A stretch of 38,895 nt of DNA from Eubacteriales bacterium (GTDB lineage Bacteria > Bacillota_A > Clostridia > Lachnospirales > Lachnospiraceae): contig JAUNJL010000019.1 of the NCBI GenBank assembly GCA_030533315.1, positions 1 to 38,895 on the forward strand, written 5' to 3'. The notes beneath the pieces are model-generated. The model searched no databases. It saw only the letters and a program-made list of their open reading frames with translations, and was not told where the DNA came from. Position 1 is the first letter of the stretch. Each line of letters opens with the position of its first letter. This document shows positions 8,745 to 16,964 of this stretch, piece by piece. The position numbers and the translations under genes were made by a program.

Positions 8745-9830
8745 TTAGCCCTTCCTTTTGGAATATTTGATGTAATCCACCACCATCATGGCCAGCTTGA
8801 AGGTGAGTGCATCTTCAAAGGTGCGGATGTCCAGGCCAAATTTTTTCTGAAGCTTCTCAAAACGATAGACCAGCGTGTTGCGGTGTACGTACAGCTGCCG
8901 GGAGGTTTCGGACAGGTTCAGATTGTTTTCAAAGAAGGTGCGGATGGTGATGAGTGCTTCCTCGTCCACGGTGTCCAGGGTCTCCTCCTTGAAGAACTCC
9001 TGAATGAACATTTCGCAGATATCCAGGGGGAGCTGATAAATGAGGCGGCCGATCCCCAGACGGTTGTAGCCGAATACGTTTTTGTCAGAATAAAAGATCT
9101 TTCCCACCTCCAGGGAGGTGCGGGCCTCCTGGTAGGCTCTTGGCAGCAGCCTGATCTCCTCTGCAATGTTGCTGTAGCCCACCCAGGCCGCCGTCATGGC
9201 CTCCGTGTTCAGCATGTCCACCAGCATACAGGCGATGCTGAAAAGATCCTCATAGCCCTCCGTGGGAAGGAGCTCCCGGATAATGATGATCCCGCTGTCG
9301 TCCACGGCGGTGATAAAGTCTTTGGTTCTGGCGGAGAAGATGTTTCGGATGGTGGCCAGGGCGTTCTCGTCCTTGTTTTGCTTTGTTTCCACAAGGAAGA
9401 CGGCTCTTTGGACCGATGTGGTGATGTGCAGCTTTTTGGCGCGGTTGAAGGCCTCCACCTCCCCGTAGCTTCCCAGAAGGAGGTTTTGCATGAAGATATT
9501 TTTGTCGTTTTTCTGGGCATAGGCGGTGAGCAGGCTTTCCACCTGGCAGACGGCCAGCTCCCCAATGGTGGCGGCGGAGGTGCTGGTGCCCCATACCACC
9601 AGGATGTAGGAAAGCTGCTGTCCCTGGCTGACCTTATACAGGCAGCAGGTGGAGTTGGAGATGCAGACGGCGGAGCTTTCCTTAAATTCCTCGATCTTCA
9701 TCAGGGAGGGAAGGCTTTTGCAGCAGGTGGAGAGAAACAGGCTGCCGTCTGTGTGGAGAAGGGCAAAATCGAGCCGGCTGATCCCCTTCCAGTCTTCCAG
9801 GCATTTTTGAAGAATTTGCTGTGTTTTCAT
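8745..9830 (-). CDS. PucR/CdaR-family transcriptional regulator
   Basis: This 361-residue protein has the layout of CdaR/PucR regulators: a variable N-terminal and middle sensing region, then a C-terminal helix-turn-helix of the PucR_2 type (about residues 305-350, LYVHRNTLVYRFEKLQ followed by FEDALTFKLAMM). The family typically activates or represses catabolic genes in response to a small metabolite. The ATG at 9830 has AAAGGACT upstream. It is encoded 115 bp after the sugar ABC ATPase on the same strand but behind a strong hairpin, so it may have its own weak promoter. An obvious possible target is the ABC ATPase gene. The ligand cannot be read from the sequence. Confidence 0.8.
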   Translation of the reverse strand: MKTQQILQKCLEDWKGISRLDFALLHTDGSLFLSTCCKSLPSLMKIEEFKESSAVCISNSTCCLYKVSQGQQLSYILVVWGTSTSAATIGELAVCQVESLLTAYAQKNDKNIFMQNLLLGSYGEVEAFNRAKKLHITTSVQRAVFLVETKQNKDENALATIRNIFSARTKDFITAVDDSGIIIIRELLPTEGYEDLFSIACMLVDMLNTEAMTAAWVGYSNIAEEIRLLPRAYQEARTSLEVGKIFYSDKNVFGYNRLGIGRLIYQLPLDICEMFIQEFFKEETLDTVDEEALITIRTFFENNLNLSETSRQLYVHRNTLVYRFEKLQKKFGLDIRTFEDALTFKLAMMVVDYIKYSKRKG

Positions 9831-9907
9831 CCAAGAGTCCTTTCTAAAAATGATCCGGTCAGCGGGGACGGCTCCTGTCTAAGGACGCCCTGCAAACGGG
9901 AATAAAG

Positions 9908-9941
9908 AAGCCCGGGGATATGCTCCCCGGGCTTTATTTTT
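9908..9941. terminator. Strong intrinsic terminator downstream of ugpC
   Basis: The 11-bp stem AAGCCCGGGGA/TCCCCGGGCTT has loop TATGC. On the plus strand it is followed by TTTATTTTTTTTATT. On the minus strand, the direction of ugpC, it is followed by the weaker CTTTATT. It is probably bidirectional and is stronger for plus-strand (antisense) transcripts. Confidence 0.85.
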
Positions 9942-9945
9942 TTTA

Positions 9946-11058
9946 TTAGTTGCAGATAACAAGCTCTGTCTCTTTGTCGAAGAAGTGAGATTTCTCCATA
10001 TCGAAGGCAAACTTGATGGTGTCGCCTGTCTTGGAGGATGTACGAGGATCCACGCGGGCGGTAACCTGTGTGCCGTTTACGTCGAAGTACAGGAATACCT
10101 CGGCTCCAAGAAGCTCATAAACCCGAACGGTGGAGGTCATGGGAGCGCTTGGGGAAGCCTCGATGAACATCTGGGAATCATGGATGTCCTCAGGACGGAT
10201 ACCAAGAACAACGGTCTTTCCAACATAGCCGCCATCCTTCAGAGCCTTCGCCTTAGCGGCCGGGATCACAATGTCATACTCGCCTACCTTGGCGATCAGA
10301 TTGTCGCCTTTTTCTGCGATCTGAGCGTCCAGGAAGTTCATCTGAGGAGATCCCATGAAGCCTGCAACAAACAGGTTGCCCGGCTGCTCATACAGGTGCT
10401 GAGGTGTATCTACCTGCTGAACGATACCATCCTTCATAACAACGATCCTGGTACCAAGGGTCATGGCCTCGGTCTGGTCATGGGTTACGTAGATGATGGT
10501 AGCGCCAAGTCTCTGATGGATCTTGGAGATCTCGATACGCATCTGCACACGGAGCTTTGCATCCAGGTTGGAAAGAGGCTCGTCCATCAGGAATACCTTG
10601 GGATTACGCACGATGGCACGTCCCATGGCAACACGCTGTCTCTGACCACCGGAAAGAGCCTTCGGCTTACGATCCAGGAGCTTCTCCAGGTCAAGGATCC
10701 TTGCGGCTTCCCTCACGGCCTTGTCGATCTGATCCTTGGGAACCTTACGAAGCTTCAGGCCGAATGCCATGTTGTCATATACTGTCATATGAGGATACAG
10801 AGCGTAGTTCTGGAATACCATTGCGATATCGCGGTCCTTAGGCTCCACATCGTTCATAACCTTGTCGCCAATCTTTAATGTACCGCCGGAAATCTCCTCC
10901 AGGCCGGCGATCATACGAAGCGTGGTGGACTTACCGCAGCCGGACGGTCCAACGAAAATGATAAACTCCTTGTCTTCGATCTCCAGGTTAAAGTCCTTTA
11001 CAGCCTGGAAACCATTGGGATATGTTTTATTAATGTGGGATAATGATAAGCTTGCCAT
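9946..11058 (-). CDS. ugpC: Sugar ABC transporter ATP-binding protein (UgpC/MsmK type)
   Basis: This cytoplasmic ATPase powers carbohydrate ABC importers of the CUT1 class. It has 370 residues. Walker A GPSGCGKST is at 37-45, the Q-loop NYALYPHMTV at about 82-91, the signature LSGGQRQR at about 134, and Walker B FLMDEPLSNLDA at about 153. The C-terminal 130 residues form the OB-fold regulatory (MalK/TOBE) domain (VVLGIRPEDI). I took the ATG at 11058 because GGAGGAG precedes it. An upstream in-frame ATG at 11097 has none. No permease or binding-protein genes are adjacent, as for MsmK-type ATPases shared among several sugar importers. A PucR-type regulator gene lies downstream. Confidence 0.93.
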   Translation of the reverse strand: MASLSLSHINKTYPNGFQAVKDFNLEIEDKEFIIFVGPSGCGKSTTLRMIAGLEEISGGTLKIGDKVMNDVEPKDRDIAMVFQNYALYPHMTVYDNMAFGLKLRKVPKDQIDKAVREAARILDLEKLLDRKPKALSGGQRQRVAMGRAIVRNPKVFLMDEPLSNLDAKLRVQMRIEISKIHQRLGATIIYVTHDQTEAMTLGTRIVVMKDGIVQQVDTPQHLYEQPGNLFVAGFMGSPQMNFLDAQIAEKGDNLIAKVGEYDIVIPAAKAKALKDGGYVGKTVVLGIRPEDIHDSQMFIEASPSAPMTSTVRVYELLGAEVFLYFDVNGTQVTARVDPRTSSKTGDTIKFAFDMEKSHFFDKETELVICN

Positions 11059-11390
11059 TTCTTCTCCTCCAAATGTTTGATAGTGTATTGGATGCATACT
11101 TTCTTCATCTAGTGTTAGTATAGCGAAAACCGGGAAAAAGGGCTAGAGAAGAATCGTACAAATATTTCCCCGGTTTCTTGTCATTCTGACGAAAACCCTC
11201 AGGCCCTCTTTTGTGCAATCTGCCAAAGCCGTGGGAGGGGGGAAGGCCCATGGCTGCCGGCGCTGCTCAGGGAACAAAAAACGAAAAGCCCCAGGCCCTT
11301 TTCAGAGCCTGGAGCTTCTCAAAACCGCCTTGCCGTCCCGGTTCTCCGGGGGAGGGGCGGGAGATCTGCATCCCAGCCTCTCGTTTGCCG
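11059..11390. other. Intergenic region with ugpC promoter region and a terminator
   Basis: On the minus strand a good -10 TATACT lies at 11122-11117, but its -35 is poor, so ugpC transcription may need an activator. The rest holds the terminator of the upstream binding-protein gene (11275-11316). I see no gene. Confidence 0.5.
11275..11316 (-). terminator. Terminator of the substrate-binding protein gene
   Basis: Read on the minus strand, AGCTCCAGGC pairs with GCCTGGGGCT (10 bp with one G-U pair), followed by TTTTCGTTTTTTG. In the plus direction the same position is a C-A mismatch, which supports minus-strand function. Confidence 0.85.
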
Positions 11391-12404
11391 TCATTTTTTG
11401 GCGGCGGCCCGGGCGTGATCCGTGGTCACCAGGGCGTCGTAGGGAACCTCCCTCGTGAGCTCCCCGGCATCCTTCAGGATGTCTGTGAGAAGGGTAAAGC
11501 TTTCCTCCTGAAAGATCAGGTTTTCCTTCCAGGTGTCCTGCTCATGATATCGTTTGACGATGGTGGTGAGGGTCTCCAGGTCCGTTTCCGGGAACTGGGG
11601 GGCAATGACCTGGGCAATCTCCTCCGGGGTGTGGGCCTGAACGTAGTCCATACCCCTCTGGAGAGCGTTTGTGAAGCCCTGGATGATGTCCGGGTGCTCC
11701 TCCATATAGCTGGTCCTGGCACTGTAGGAGGTGTAGGGCACGTAGCCGGAGTCCACACCCAGGGAGGCGACCACATACCCTGCCCCTTCCAGCTCAAGAG
11801 CGGTGGCCGAAGGCTCAAATTCCACGCTGAAATCCCCCAGCCCGCCGGAAAAGGCTGCCGCTGTGGAGCCAAAATCAATGCTCTGGTCAATGGTCAGGTC
11901 CTTCGCCGGGTCTATTCCCTGTTTTTTCAGGATATATTCAAAAACCATTTCCGGCATTCCACCCTTTCGCCCGCCCAGCACCAGCTTTCCTTTCAGGTCT
12001 TCCCAGGAAAAGTCTGGCATCTCCTCGCGTGCCACCAGGAAGTTTCCCGCCCGCTGGGTCAGCTGGGCGAAGTTTACCACGGGGTCGGTGGCTCCCTCCT
12101 GGTAGGCGTAGATGGAGGCCTCGCCGCCCATAAAGCCGATGTCCGCATCCCCGGAGATCAGGGCCGTCATGACCTTATCGGCTCCAAAGCCGTTCACCAG
12201 TGTGAGGGAAATTCCCTCATCCTCGAAATAGCCCTCCTCAATGGCCACATATTGAGGGGCATAAAAAATAGAATGGGCCACTTCATTGAGAGTGACCTCC
12301 GTCAGCTCTGTTTTCTCCTTCGTCTTTGCGGAAACCGCCATGGGTGTGCAGACAGCCAGAATGACGGCCATTGCCGCTCCCAGAAGTCTTCTTCCTTTTT
12401 TCAT
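11391..12404 (-). CDS. ABC transporter substrate-binding protein (NMT1/SsuA-like)
   Basis: This 337-residue secreted protein resembles the NMT1/THI5 and SsuA/TauA solute-binding family, which captures thiamine precursors, sulfonates, nitrate or similar small molecules outside the membrane. The signal peptide is residues 1 to about 25 (MKKGRRLLG, a hydrophobic core, then VSA before KTK). A cysteine in the core (LAVC) is not a good lipobox. Family features include YVAIEEGYFEDEGI, ALISGDADIGFMG and a late helix with EEIAQVI. The start at 12404 has GGAGGA upstream, and longer in-frame starts do not. No cognate permease or ATPase flanks it, so it is an orphan here, and the ligand is unknown. Confidence 0.82.
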   Translation of the reverse strand: MKKGRRLLGAAMAVILAVCTPMAVSAKTKEKTELTEVTLNEVAHSIFYAPQYVAIEEGYFEDEGISLTLVNGFGADKVMTALISGDADIGFMGGEASIYAYQEGATDPVVNFAQLTQRAGNFLVAREEMPDFSWEDLKGKLVLGGRKGGMPEMVFEYILKKQGIDPAKDLTIDQSIDFGSTAAAFSGGLGDFSVEFEPSATALELEGAGYVVASLGVDSGYVPYTSYSARTSYMEEHPDIIQGFTNALQRGMDYVQAHTPEEIAQVIAPQFPETDLETLTTIVKRYHEQDTWKENLIFQEESFTLLTDILKDAGELTREVPYDALVTTDHARAAAKK

Positions 12405-12633
12405 GCAAATTCCTCCTGCTTTCCTAAAATACCGGCCAAAGACCTGACCGTTCCGTTGGATAAACGGCTGCCAAAAAGCTATGAGGCTCGATTTTCCCGG
12501 CCCTTCTATCATAATATGCGGGGATGGCCGGATGGTTCCGCCTGATGTGGGAACCGGTTATTTTTGCGGGCTGAAAGGGGAAGGGCGGCATGTGGAAAGG
12601 AAGAGGTGAGAGCTTTTTTCTTCCTAAATGAAT

Positions 12634-12663
12634 TTACCGGAGGGCCTCAAAACCCTCCGGTAA
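12634..12663. repeat. Perfect 11-bp hairpin
   Basis: TTACCGGAGGG and CCCTCCGGTAA flank an 8-nt loop CCTCAAAA. No T run follows on either strand. It may be an accessory terminator or an mRNA end structure downstream of the hydrogenase operon. Confidence 0.5.
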
Positions 12664-12697
12664 GTATGTCCGTACCGGGAGGTCGGTTTCCCGGCAG

Positions 12698-12741
12698 GAC
12701 AAAAGGATCCCCCCGCAGACAAGGGCCTGCGGGAGGATCCT
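12698..12741 (-). terminator. Terminator of the hydrogenase operon
   Basis: On the minus strand the 15-bp stem AGGATCC-T-CCCGCAG with CTGCGGG-G-GGATCCT (one G-U pair) is followed by TTTTGTCC, starting about 10 nt after the stop codon. Confidence 0.85.
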
Positions 12742-12751
12742 CCGATTGTTC

Positions 12752-14476
12752 TTATTCGTGCTCTGTGTGGAGCAGAAGATGAGCCTTGTGGGACAGGGGA
12801 TTTTCCATGTATTCTGAATAAAGCTTCTGGATGTCCGGATTCTCGTGGGAAAAGCGGATGGGCATCTCTCTGTCCAGTCTGTAAAGAGTCTTGCCTCTTT
12901 CAAAGGCCAGCTCCTCTCCGTCGTGGATGGGCTGTCCGCCTCCGCCTACGCAGCCGCCGGGACATGCCATCACTTCCACGAAGTCATACTGTACCTCGCC
13001 TCGCTCCATGCTGTCCAGCAGACGTCTTGTGTTTCCAAGGCCGCTGACAACAGCCGCTCTCACACGGATGCCATTGATCGTGAGTTCAGCCTCAGCCAGA
13101 CCGTCGTTGGCGTTGAAGCCGGTGCTTCTCACTGCCTTGAAGGCCTCCGGATCAGGATTCTCACCGGTGATGATGGAGTAAGCTGTACGAAGGGCAGCCT
13201 CCATAACGCCTCCCGTAGCGCCGAAGATGGCACCTGCGCCAGTACCGTCCCGCATGGGCAGATCTCCCTGGATATCCTCCAGGAAATCAACGTTGATATG
13301 TGCGGAGCGCATCATCCTTACCAGCTCTCTGGTGGTGATTACGATGTCTACATCATGGCCGGCATACTCTCCGTAGAAAAGCTCCATCTCTCTTTCGCCC
13401 TTCTTTGCCACGCAAGGCATCACGGACACGGTCACGATGTCCTCCGGCTTCACCTGGATCTTTTCGGCAAAGTAACTCTTCATCACGGCGCCGAACATCT
13501 GCTGCGGAGATTTTGCCGTAGACAGATATTTCACGAGGTGGGGGTACTGAGACTTGATGAAACGTACCCATCCAGGACAGCAGGAGGTAAACATGGGATG
13601 CTCCTTCAGCTCGCCGCCGGTGAAGCGCTGTACAAACTCGTGAGCCTCCTCCATAATGGTCAGGTCGGCGGAGAACACCGTATCAAAGGCGTAGTCCACA
13701 CCCATCTTCTTCAGGGAATCCAGGATCTTGCCTACGGTGGCCTCCTTGGGATCCATGTTCAGCTGCTCAGCCCAGGAGGTACGCACAGCGGGAGCCACCT
13801 GTACCACCACGGTCTTGGTAGGATCCGAGATGGCCTTCCATACCAGCTCCGTATCGTCTCTCTCCCGAAGAGCGCCCACGGGACAGTGAGTGATGCACTG
13901 GCCGCAAAGGGAGCAGGGAGCCTCCTCGATGCGCTGGTGATGGGCCACATTGACCGTGGTACGGGAGCCGGTGCCTTCCACATCCCATATGGAGAGCTGC
14001 TGTACCTTGTCACAGACCTGGATACAACGCATACACTTGATACATTTTGCGGAGTCGCGGATCAGCGGGAAGTCCATGTTCCAGGGGCGCCTCTCCACCT
14101 CTCTCTTGTAGGGGATGTCGATGATGTTCAGGTCATTTGCCAGCTTCTGCAGGCTGCAGTTTCCGCTTCTGGTACAGCTTACGCACATGCAGTCGTGCTG
14201 AGCCAGGATCATCTCCACGGTGGCTCTTCTGTCCTTGCGAACCTTGGGACTATTGGTGTAGAGAACCATGCCCTCCTTGGCCACGTTGTTGCAGGAGGTG
14301 AGCAGTCTGTTCCTGCCCTCCATCTCAACAACACAGACGCGACAGGCTGCGATCTCGTTGATGTCCTTCAAATAACAAAGCTTGGGGATGGTGATCCCAT
14401 TCTGCCTGGCGGCCTCCATGATCGTTGTATTTTCTTTTACGGATATCTTTTTTCCGTCGATTGTAAGATTTACCAT
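12752..14476 (-). CDS. hydA: [FeFe] hydrogenase catalytic subunit (group A, HndD/HydA type)
   Basis: This enzyme makes or oxidises H2 in the cytosol. It has 574 residues. In order it has: a [2Fe-2S] domain (Cys34, 45, 48, 62), a His-Cys [4Fe-4S] site (His94, Cys98, 101, 107), two ferredoxin clusters (Cys145/148/151/155 and Cys188/191/194/198), then the H-cluster domain with FTSCCPGW (297-304), MPCVAKKGERE (353-363) and EVMACPGGCVGGGGQP, and a C-terminal small-subunit-like tail ending HKAHLLLH. All H-cluster cysteines are present. The start overlaps the stop of the upstream flavoprotein gene by 7 nt, so the two should be made together. The partner implies NAD(P)H as electron donor or acceptor. 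The maturases HydE, HydF and HydG are not in the window. Confidence 0.95.
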   Translation of the reverse strand: MVNLTIDGKKISVKENTTIMEAARQNGITIPKLCYLKDINEIAACRVCVVEMEGRNRLLTSCNNVAKEGMVLYTNSPKVRKDRRATVEMILAQHDCMCVSCTRSGNCSLQKLANDLNIIDIPYKREVERRPWNMDFPLIRDSAKCIKCMRCIQVCDKVQQLSIWDVEGTGSRTTVNVAHHQRIEEAPCSLCGQCITHCPVGALRERDDTELVWKAISDPTKTVVVQVAPAVRTSWAEQLNMDPKEATVGKILDSLKKMGVDYAFDTVFSADLTIMEEAHEFVQRFTGGELKEHPMFTSCCPGWVRFIKSQYPHLVKYLSTAKSPQQMFGAVMKSYFAEKIQVKPEDIVTVSVMPCVAKKGEREMELFYGEYAGHDVDIVITTRELVRMMRSAHINVDFLEDIQGDLPMRDGTGAGAIFGATGGVMEAALRTAYSIITGENPDPEAFKAVRSTGFNANDGLAEAELTINGIRVRAAVVSGLGNTRRLLDSMERGEVQYDFVEVMACPGGCVGGGGQPIHDGEELAFERGKTLYRLDREMPIRFSHENPDIQKLYSEYMENPLSHKAHLLLHTEHE

Positions 14477-16302
14477 AACTTTTCCCGTCCTCCTTTGAAT
14501 ATTCCGTATCCGAAACGGTCACAGCGAAGACATCTGCTGGCCTCCTGCTTAGCTTCCTTTTCGGTCATGCAGTTTTCCACGGCCTCAAAGTCGCATACGC
14601 GCTCACAGCCTTCACGTTCAGTCATGTTGACTCTTCCACACGGTGAACGGTCGGAATGATTGGGGGCTGGAACCTCCACGTCACAGGAGATCACATGGTG
14701 GTAACCAAGATATTCGTCAATGTTTGCGGCAACAACCTTAGAGGCGGCGATGGCCTTGATAACGGTGGCCGGACCGCTGGCGCAGTCTCCCCCTGCGAAA
14801 ACGCCTGGCATATTCTCGAATGCGCAGGTGCTGGTCGTCTGGAGCTTGCCTCTTACAACGGGGATGCCTACCTCTTCAAAATGGCGTGTCTCAATGTTCT
14901 GGCCGATGGCTATGATCAAAACATCGCAGGGGATGTAAATATTATCCTCTCCTGAGGAGCGGGTGCCGGCCCGTCCGTCCTTGATGGCGCTGATCATCTG
15001 CGGGGTCACGTAGATCCCTTTCACGTGGTTGTTCTCGTCCACATGGATGGAGGCGGGAGACTTCAGGGTCTGCATCTCGATGCCCTCTGCCATAGCTGCC
15101 TCGATCTCCTCCGGAAGGGCGGTCATGTCTGCGATCCGGCGGCGGTATACGATGCTGACCTTCTTCGCACCAAGGCGCTTTGCGGTACGCACGGCATCCA
15201 TGGAAACGTTTCCGCCTCCGATGACAGCCACCTCCTTGCCGGTCAGATCCATGGGCGTACCCATTCCCACATCCTGAAGGAACTGTACGGCGGAGATTAC
15301 GCCCTCTGCGTCCTCCCCTTCCATGCCCAGCTTCTTATCCGTGCTGGCGCCCACGGCGATCAGAACGGCGTCATACTCCTTGCGGAGCTGCTGCAGGGTA
15401 ACGTCCTGTCCCACCTTTATGCCGTGTCTCACCTCTACTCCTGTCTTCAGGATGCACTCGATGTCGTCATCCAGGCGATCCTTGGGAAGACGGTAATTGG
15501 GGATACCATAGCGGAGCATACCGCCCAGCTTAGGCAGCATCTCATATACTACGGTCTGATGTCCCATCAGCTGAAGGAAGTATGCGGCGCTCAGTCCTCC
15601 GGGGCCGCCGCCGATGATGGCGATGCGCTTGCCGGTAGAAGGAGCACAGGCGGGTGGCGGAACCTCTCCCGCATGATCCGCTGCCATACGCTTCAGACCG
15701 CGGATGTTCACGGAATCGTCCACCATGTTTCTGCGGCACCTGGCCTCACAGGGATGCTCACAGATAAAGCCGCAGGTGGTGGGGAAGGGATTGTCCTTGC
15801 GGATCAGGCGCACGGCGTCTGCGTACCGTCCCTCTCCCACAAGGGTGATATAGCCAGGGATATCCACGCTGGCTGGACATAGGGCCACGCAGGGCACGGG
15901 CTGATGATATGTACAGGTACAGCGGCCATGCTCCACATGCTCGATATAGTCGTCCCTGTATCCGGTGATCCCCTTGTAAACCATGCTTGCCGCCTCGTAA
16001 CCGATGGCACAGTCAGCGGCTTCCATGATGGAAAGGGCAGTCTCCTCGATCAGGTCCAAGGTCTTCATGGTGGCCTTCCCATCCAGCACGTCGGTGATGA
16101 AATGGTTCAGCTGTCCAAGACCGATTCGGCAGGGAGTACATTTTCCGCAGGTCTGTGCGTGGCACAACTCAAGGAATGCCCTTGCCATGTCTACAGGACA
16201 GAGTCCTGGGGGGCTGGACTCGATTCTTCTTTCCAGGTCCTTGTAAAGCCCCTCCATTACAATCCTGGCTCTGTTGGGAGATATGATCTCTAGTCTACTC
16301 AT
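14470..16302 (-). CDS. Fusion of NuoF-type Fe-S domain and GltD-like NAD(P)H flavoprotein
   Basis: This 610-residue protein probably carries electrons between NAD(P)H and the hydrogenase encoded next to it. Residues about 40-105 match the C-terminal [4Fe-4S] domain of NuoF/HydB (CGKCTPC at 52-58 plus Cys98). The FMN/NADH-binding part of NuoF is missing. Residues about 125-210 hold a Cys-rich dihydropyrimidine dehydrogenase-like [4Fe-4S] region (Cys128 to Cys189). Then comes a glutamate synthase small-subunit-like part: FAD loop IIGGGPGGLSAA (about 229-240), NAD(P) loop VIGGGNVSMDA (360-370) followed by YRRR (387-390, suggestive of NADPH), and GGDCASGPAT near the C-terminus. The ATG follows AGGAAGG. 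It is the first gene of a two-gene operon. Confidence 0.88.
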   Translation of the reverse strand: MSRLEIISPNRARIVMEGLYKDLERRIESSPPGLCPVDMARAFLELCHAQTCGKCTPCRIGLGQLNHFITDVLDGKATMKTLDLIEETALSIMEAADCAIGYEAASMVYKGITGYRDDYIEHVEHGRCTCTYHQPVPCVALCPASVDIPGYITLVGEGRYADAVRLIRKDNPFPTTCGFICEHPCEARCRRNMVDDSVNIRGLKRMAADHAGEVPPPACAPSTGKRIAIIGGGPGGLSAAYFLQLMGHQTVVYEMLPKLGGMLRYGIPNYRLPKDRLDDDIECILKTGVEVRHGIKVGQDVTLQQLRKEYDAVLIAVGASTDKKLGMEGEDAEGVISAVQFLQDVGMGTPMDLTGKEVAVIGGGNVSMDAVRTAKRLGAKKVSIVYRRRIADMTALPEEIEAAMAEGIEMQTLKSPASIHVDENNHVKGIYVTPQMISAIKDGRAGTRSSGEDNIYIPCDVLIIAIGQNIETRHFEEVGIPVVRGKLQTTSTCAFENMPGVFAGGDCASGPATVIKAIAASKVVAANIDEYLGYHHVISCDVEVPAPNHSDRSPCGRVNMTEREGCERVCDFEAVENCMTEKEAKQEASRCLRCDRFGYGIFKGGREKLW

Positions 16303-16341
16303 TATCTTACCTTCCTCTCATACGATTTTTAGAGTAAAACC

Positions 16342-16370
16342 ATTGTAGCATATCTGACAGAATTTGTCAT
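16342..16370 (-). promoter_or_regulatory. Promoter of the hydrogenase operon
   Basis: On the minus strand, ATGACA (16370-16365), a 17-nt spacer and TACAAT (16347-16342), with TGC directly before the -10 (extended -10). The start codon is about 40 nt downstream. Confidence 0.75.
16355..16369. promoter_or_regulatory. Palindrome TGACA-N5-TGTCA in the hydrogenase promoter
   Basis: The inverted repeat TGACAGAATTTGTCA covers the -35 box and upstream half of the spacer, an ideal position for a repressor. The binding protein is unknown. Confidence 0.5.
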
Positions 16371-16426
16371 TAATTTTATGAAATTTGACAAGATTTTTTT
16401 TTAGATAGGAATTTGGATTGTATTTT

Positions 16427-16444
16427 TTGTCAAAAAAATAACAA
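16427..16444. promoter_or_regulatory. Rex-like operator upstream of the hydrogenase operon
   Basis: TTGTCAAAAAAATAACAA resembles the Rex consensus TTGTTAA-N4-TTAACAA with two mismatches. Rex senses NADH/NAD and represses fermentative and hydrogenase genes in Clostridia. It lies about 60 bp upstream of the -35 box, which is a non-classical position for repression. Confidence 0.35.
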
Positions 16445-16678
16445 AAATCCGCTTTTTTATTGTGGAAAATAATCATAGATTTTGTCGGAATCCTTGTGGG
16501 AGATTGACACACTTGTCTGTCCTCTTTTCCATTTTTGGAAAAAAGACTGGCCGGAGTGCAGGAGATGAGGAGGCCAAAAGCCTTCTGGAAGGAGTCTTTT
16601 GGAGACGGTTTTGCAGCCTTGTCCGAGGGTGTCCAGTGATGAAAATTTCTTTTATAAATGACAAAAAGTAAAATATAA

Positions 16679-16707
16679 TTGACATATTGACGCATAAATG
16701 ATAATAT
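16679..16707 (+). promoter_or_regulatory. Promoter of the XRE-led operon
   Basis: TTGACA (16679-16684), a 17-nt spacer and TAATAT (16702-16707). A direct repeat ATTGACAT/ATTGACGC (16678-16693) overlaps the -35 and could be an operator of the encoded XRE protein. Confidence 0.75.
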
Positions 16708-16742
16708 GAGCAAAAGGAAGAAAGAAAGGGGGCGATGGTTCC

Positions 16743-16964
16743 GTGGCAAAAAACATTGCCATCAAGGTGGCAAGGGCCGAGAAGGACATGACGCAAAAGG
16801 CGCTGGCGGAAGCGGTGGGAGTTTCCCGCCAGACCATGAACGCCATTGAGAAGGGAGAATACAATCCCACCATCCGGCTGTGCAGGAAAATCTGCCGTAT
16901 ATTAGAAAAAAGCTTGGACGATTTATTTTGGGAGGAAACAGATGATGAAAAAAATGAAGAATAA
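16743..16964 (+). CDS. Small XRE/Cro-type DNA-binding regulator
   Basis: This 73-residue protein is almost entirely one helix-turn-helix domain of the Cro/CI-like type (TQKALAEAVGVSRQTMNAIEKG at about 18-39 covers the recognition helix). It belongs to the widespread short regulators paired with small membrane proteins in Firmicutes. The start is GTG at 16743, with AAAGGGGG about 10 nt upstream. An ATG at 16735 is in the wrong frame. Its end overlaps the next gene by 23 nt, so the two are coupled. It probably controls its own operon, and the repeat at the -35 box is a candidate site. Confidence 0.88.
   Translation: MAKNIAIKVARAEKDMTQKALAEAVGVSRQTMNAIEKGEYNPTIRLCRKICRILEKSLDDLFWEETDDEKNEE

Larger units (their letters stand above)
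12405..12751. other. Intergenic region between hydrogenase and binding-protein genes
   Basis: It holds the hydrogenase terminator (12698-12741) and a second perfect hairpin (12634-12663). On the minus strand there is a TATTATGAT -10-like segment near 12510 with a poor -35. I see no gene. Confidence 0.5.
16303..16742. other. AT-rich divergent control region between hydrogenase operon and XRE gene
   Basis: It holds the hydrogenase promoter (minus), the XRE promoter (plus), two operator-like palindromes and a long hairpin (CCAAAAG-CCTT at 16574-16584 pairing with AAGG...CTTTTGG ending at 16602). A 143-codon minus-strand frame across it overlaps both promoters and has no coding character. Confidence 0.6.

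Noticed and set aside
8736..9905. 389-codon frame antisense to the PucR/CdaR gene
   Set aside because: The minus-strand product has a clear family helix-turn-helix and ribosome site. The plus frame does not.
11211..12545. 444-codon frame antisense to the binding-protein gene
   Set aside because: It runs through a terminator hairpin and opposite a signal-peptide-bearing family protein.
12845..14659. 604-codon plus-strand frame antisense to the hydrogenase
   Set aside because: It lies opposite a hydrogenase with all cluster ligands. It has no ribosome site and a composition typical of a codon-complement shadow.
16318..16749. 143-codon minus frame between the hydrogenase and XRE genes
   Set aside because: It spans both divergent promoters and the operator-like sites, and its F/K/N-rich translation only reflects AT-rich DNA.
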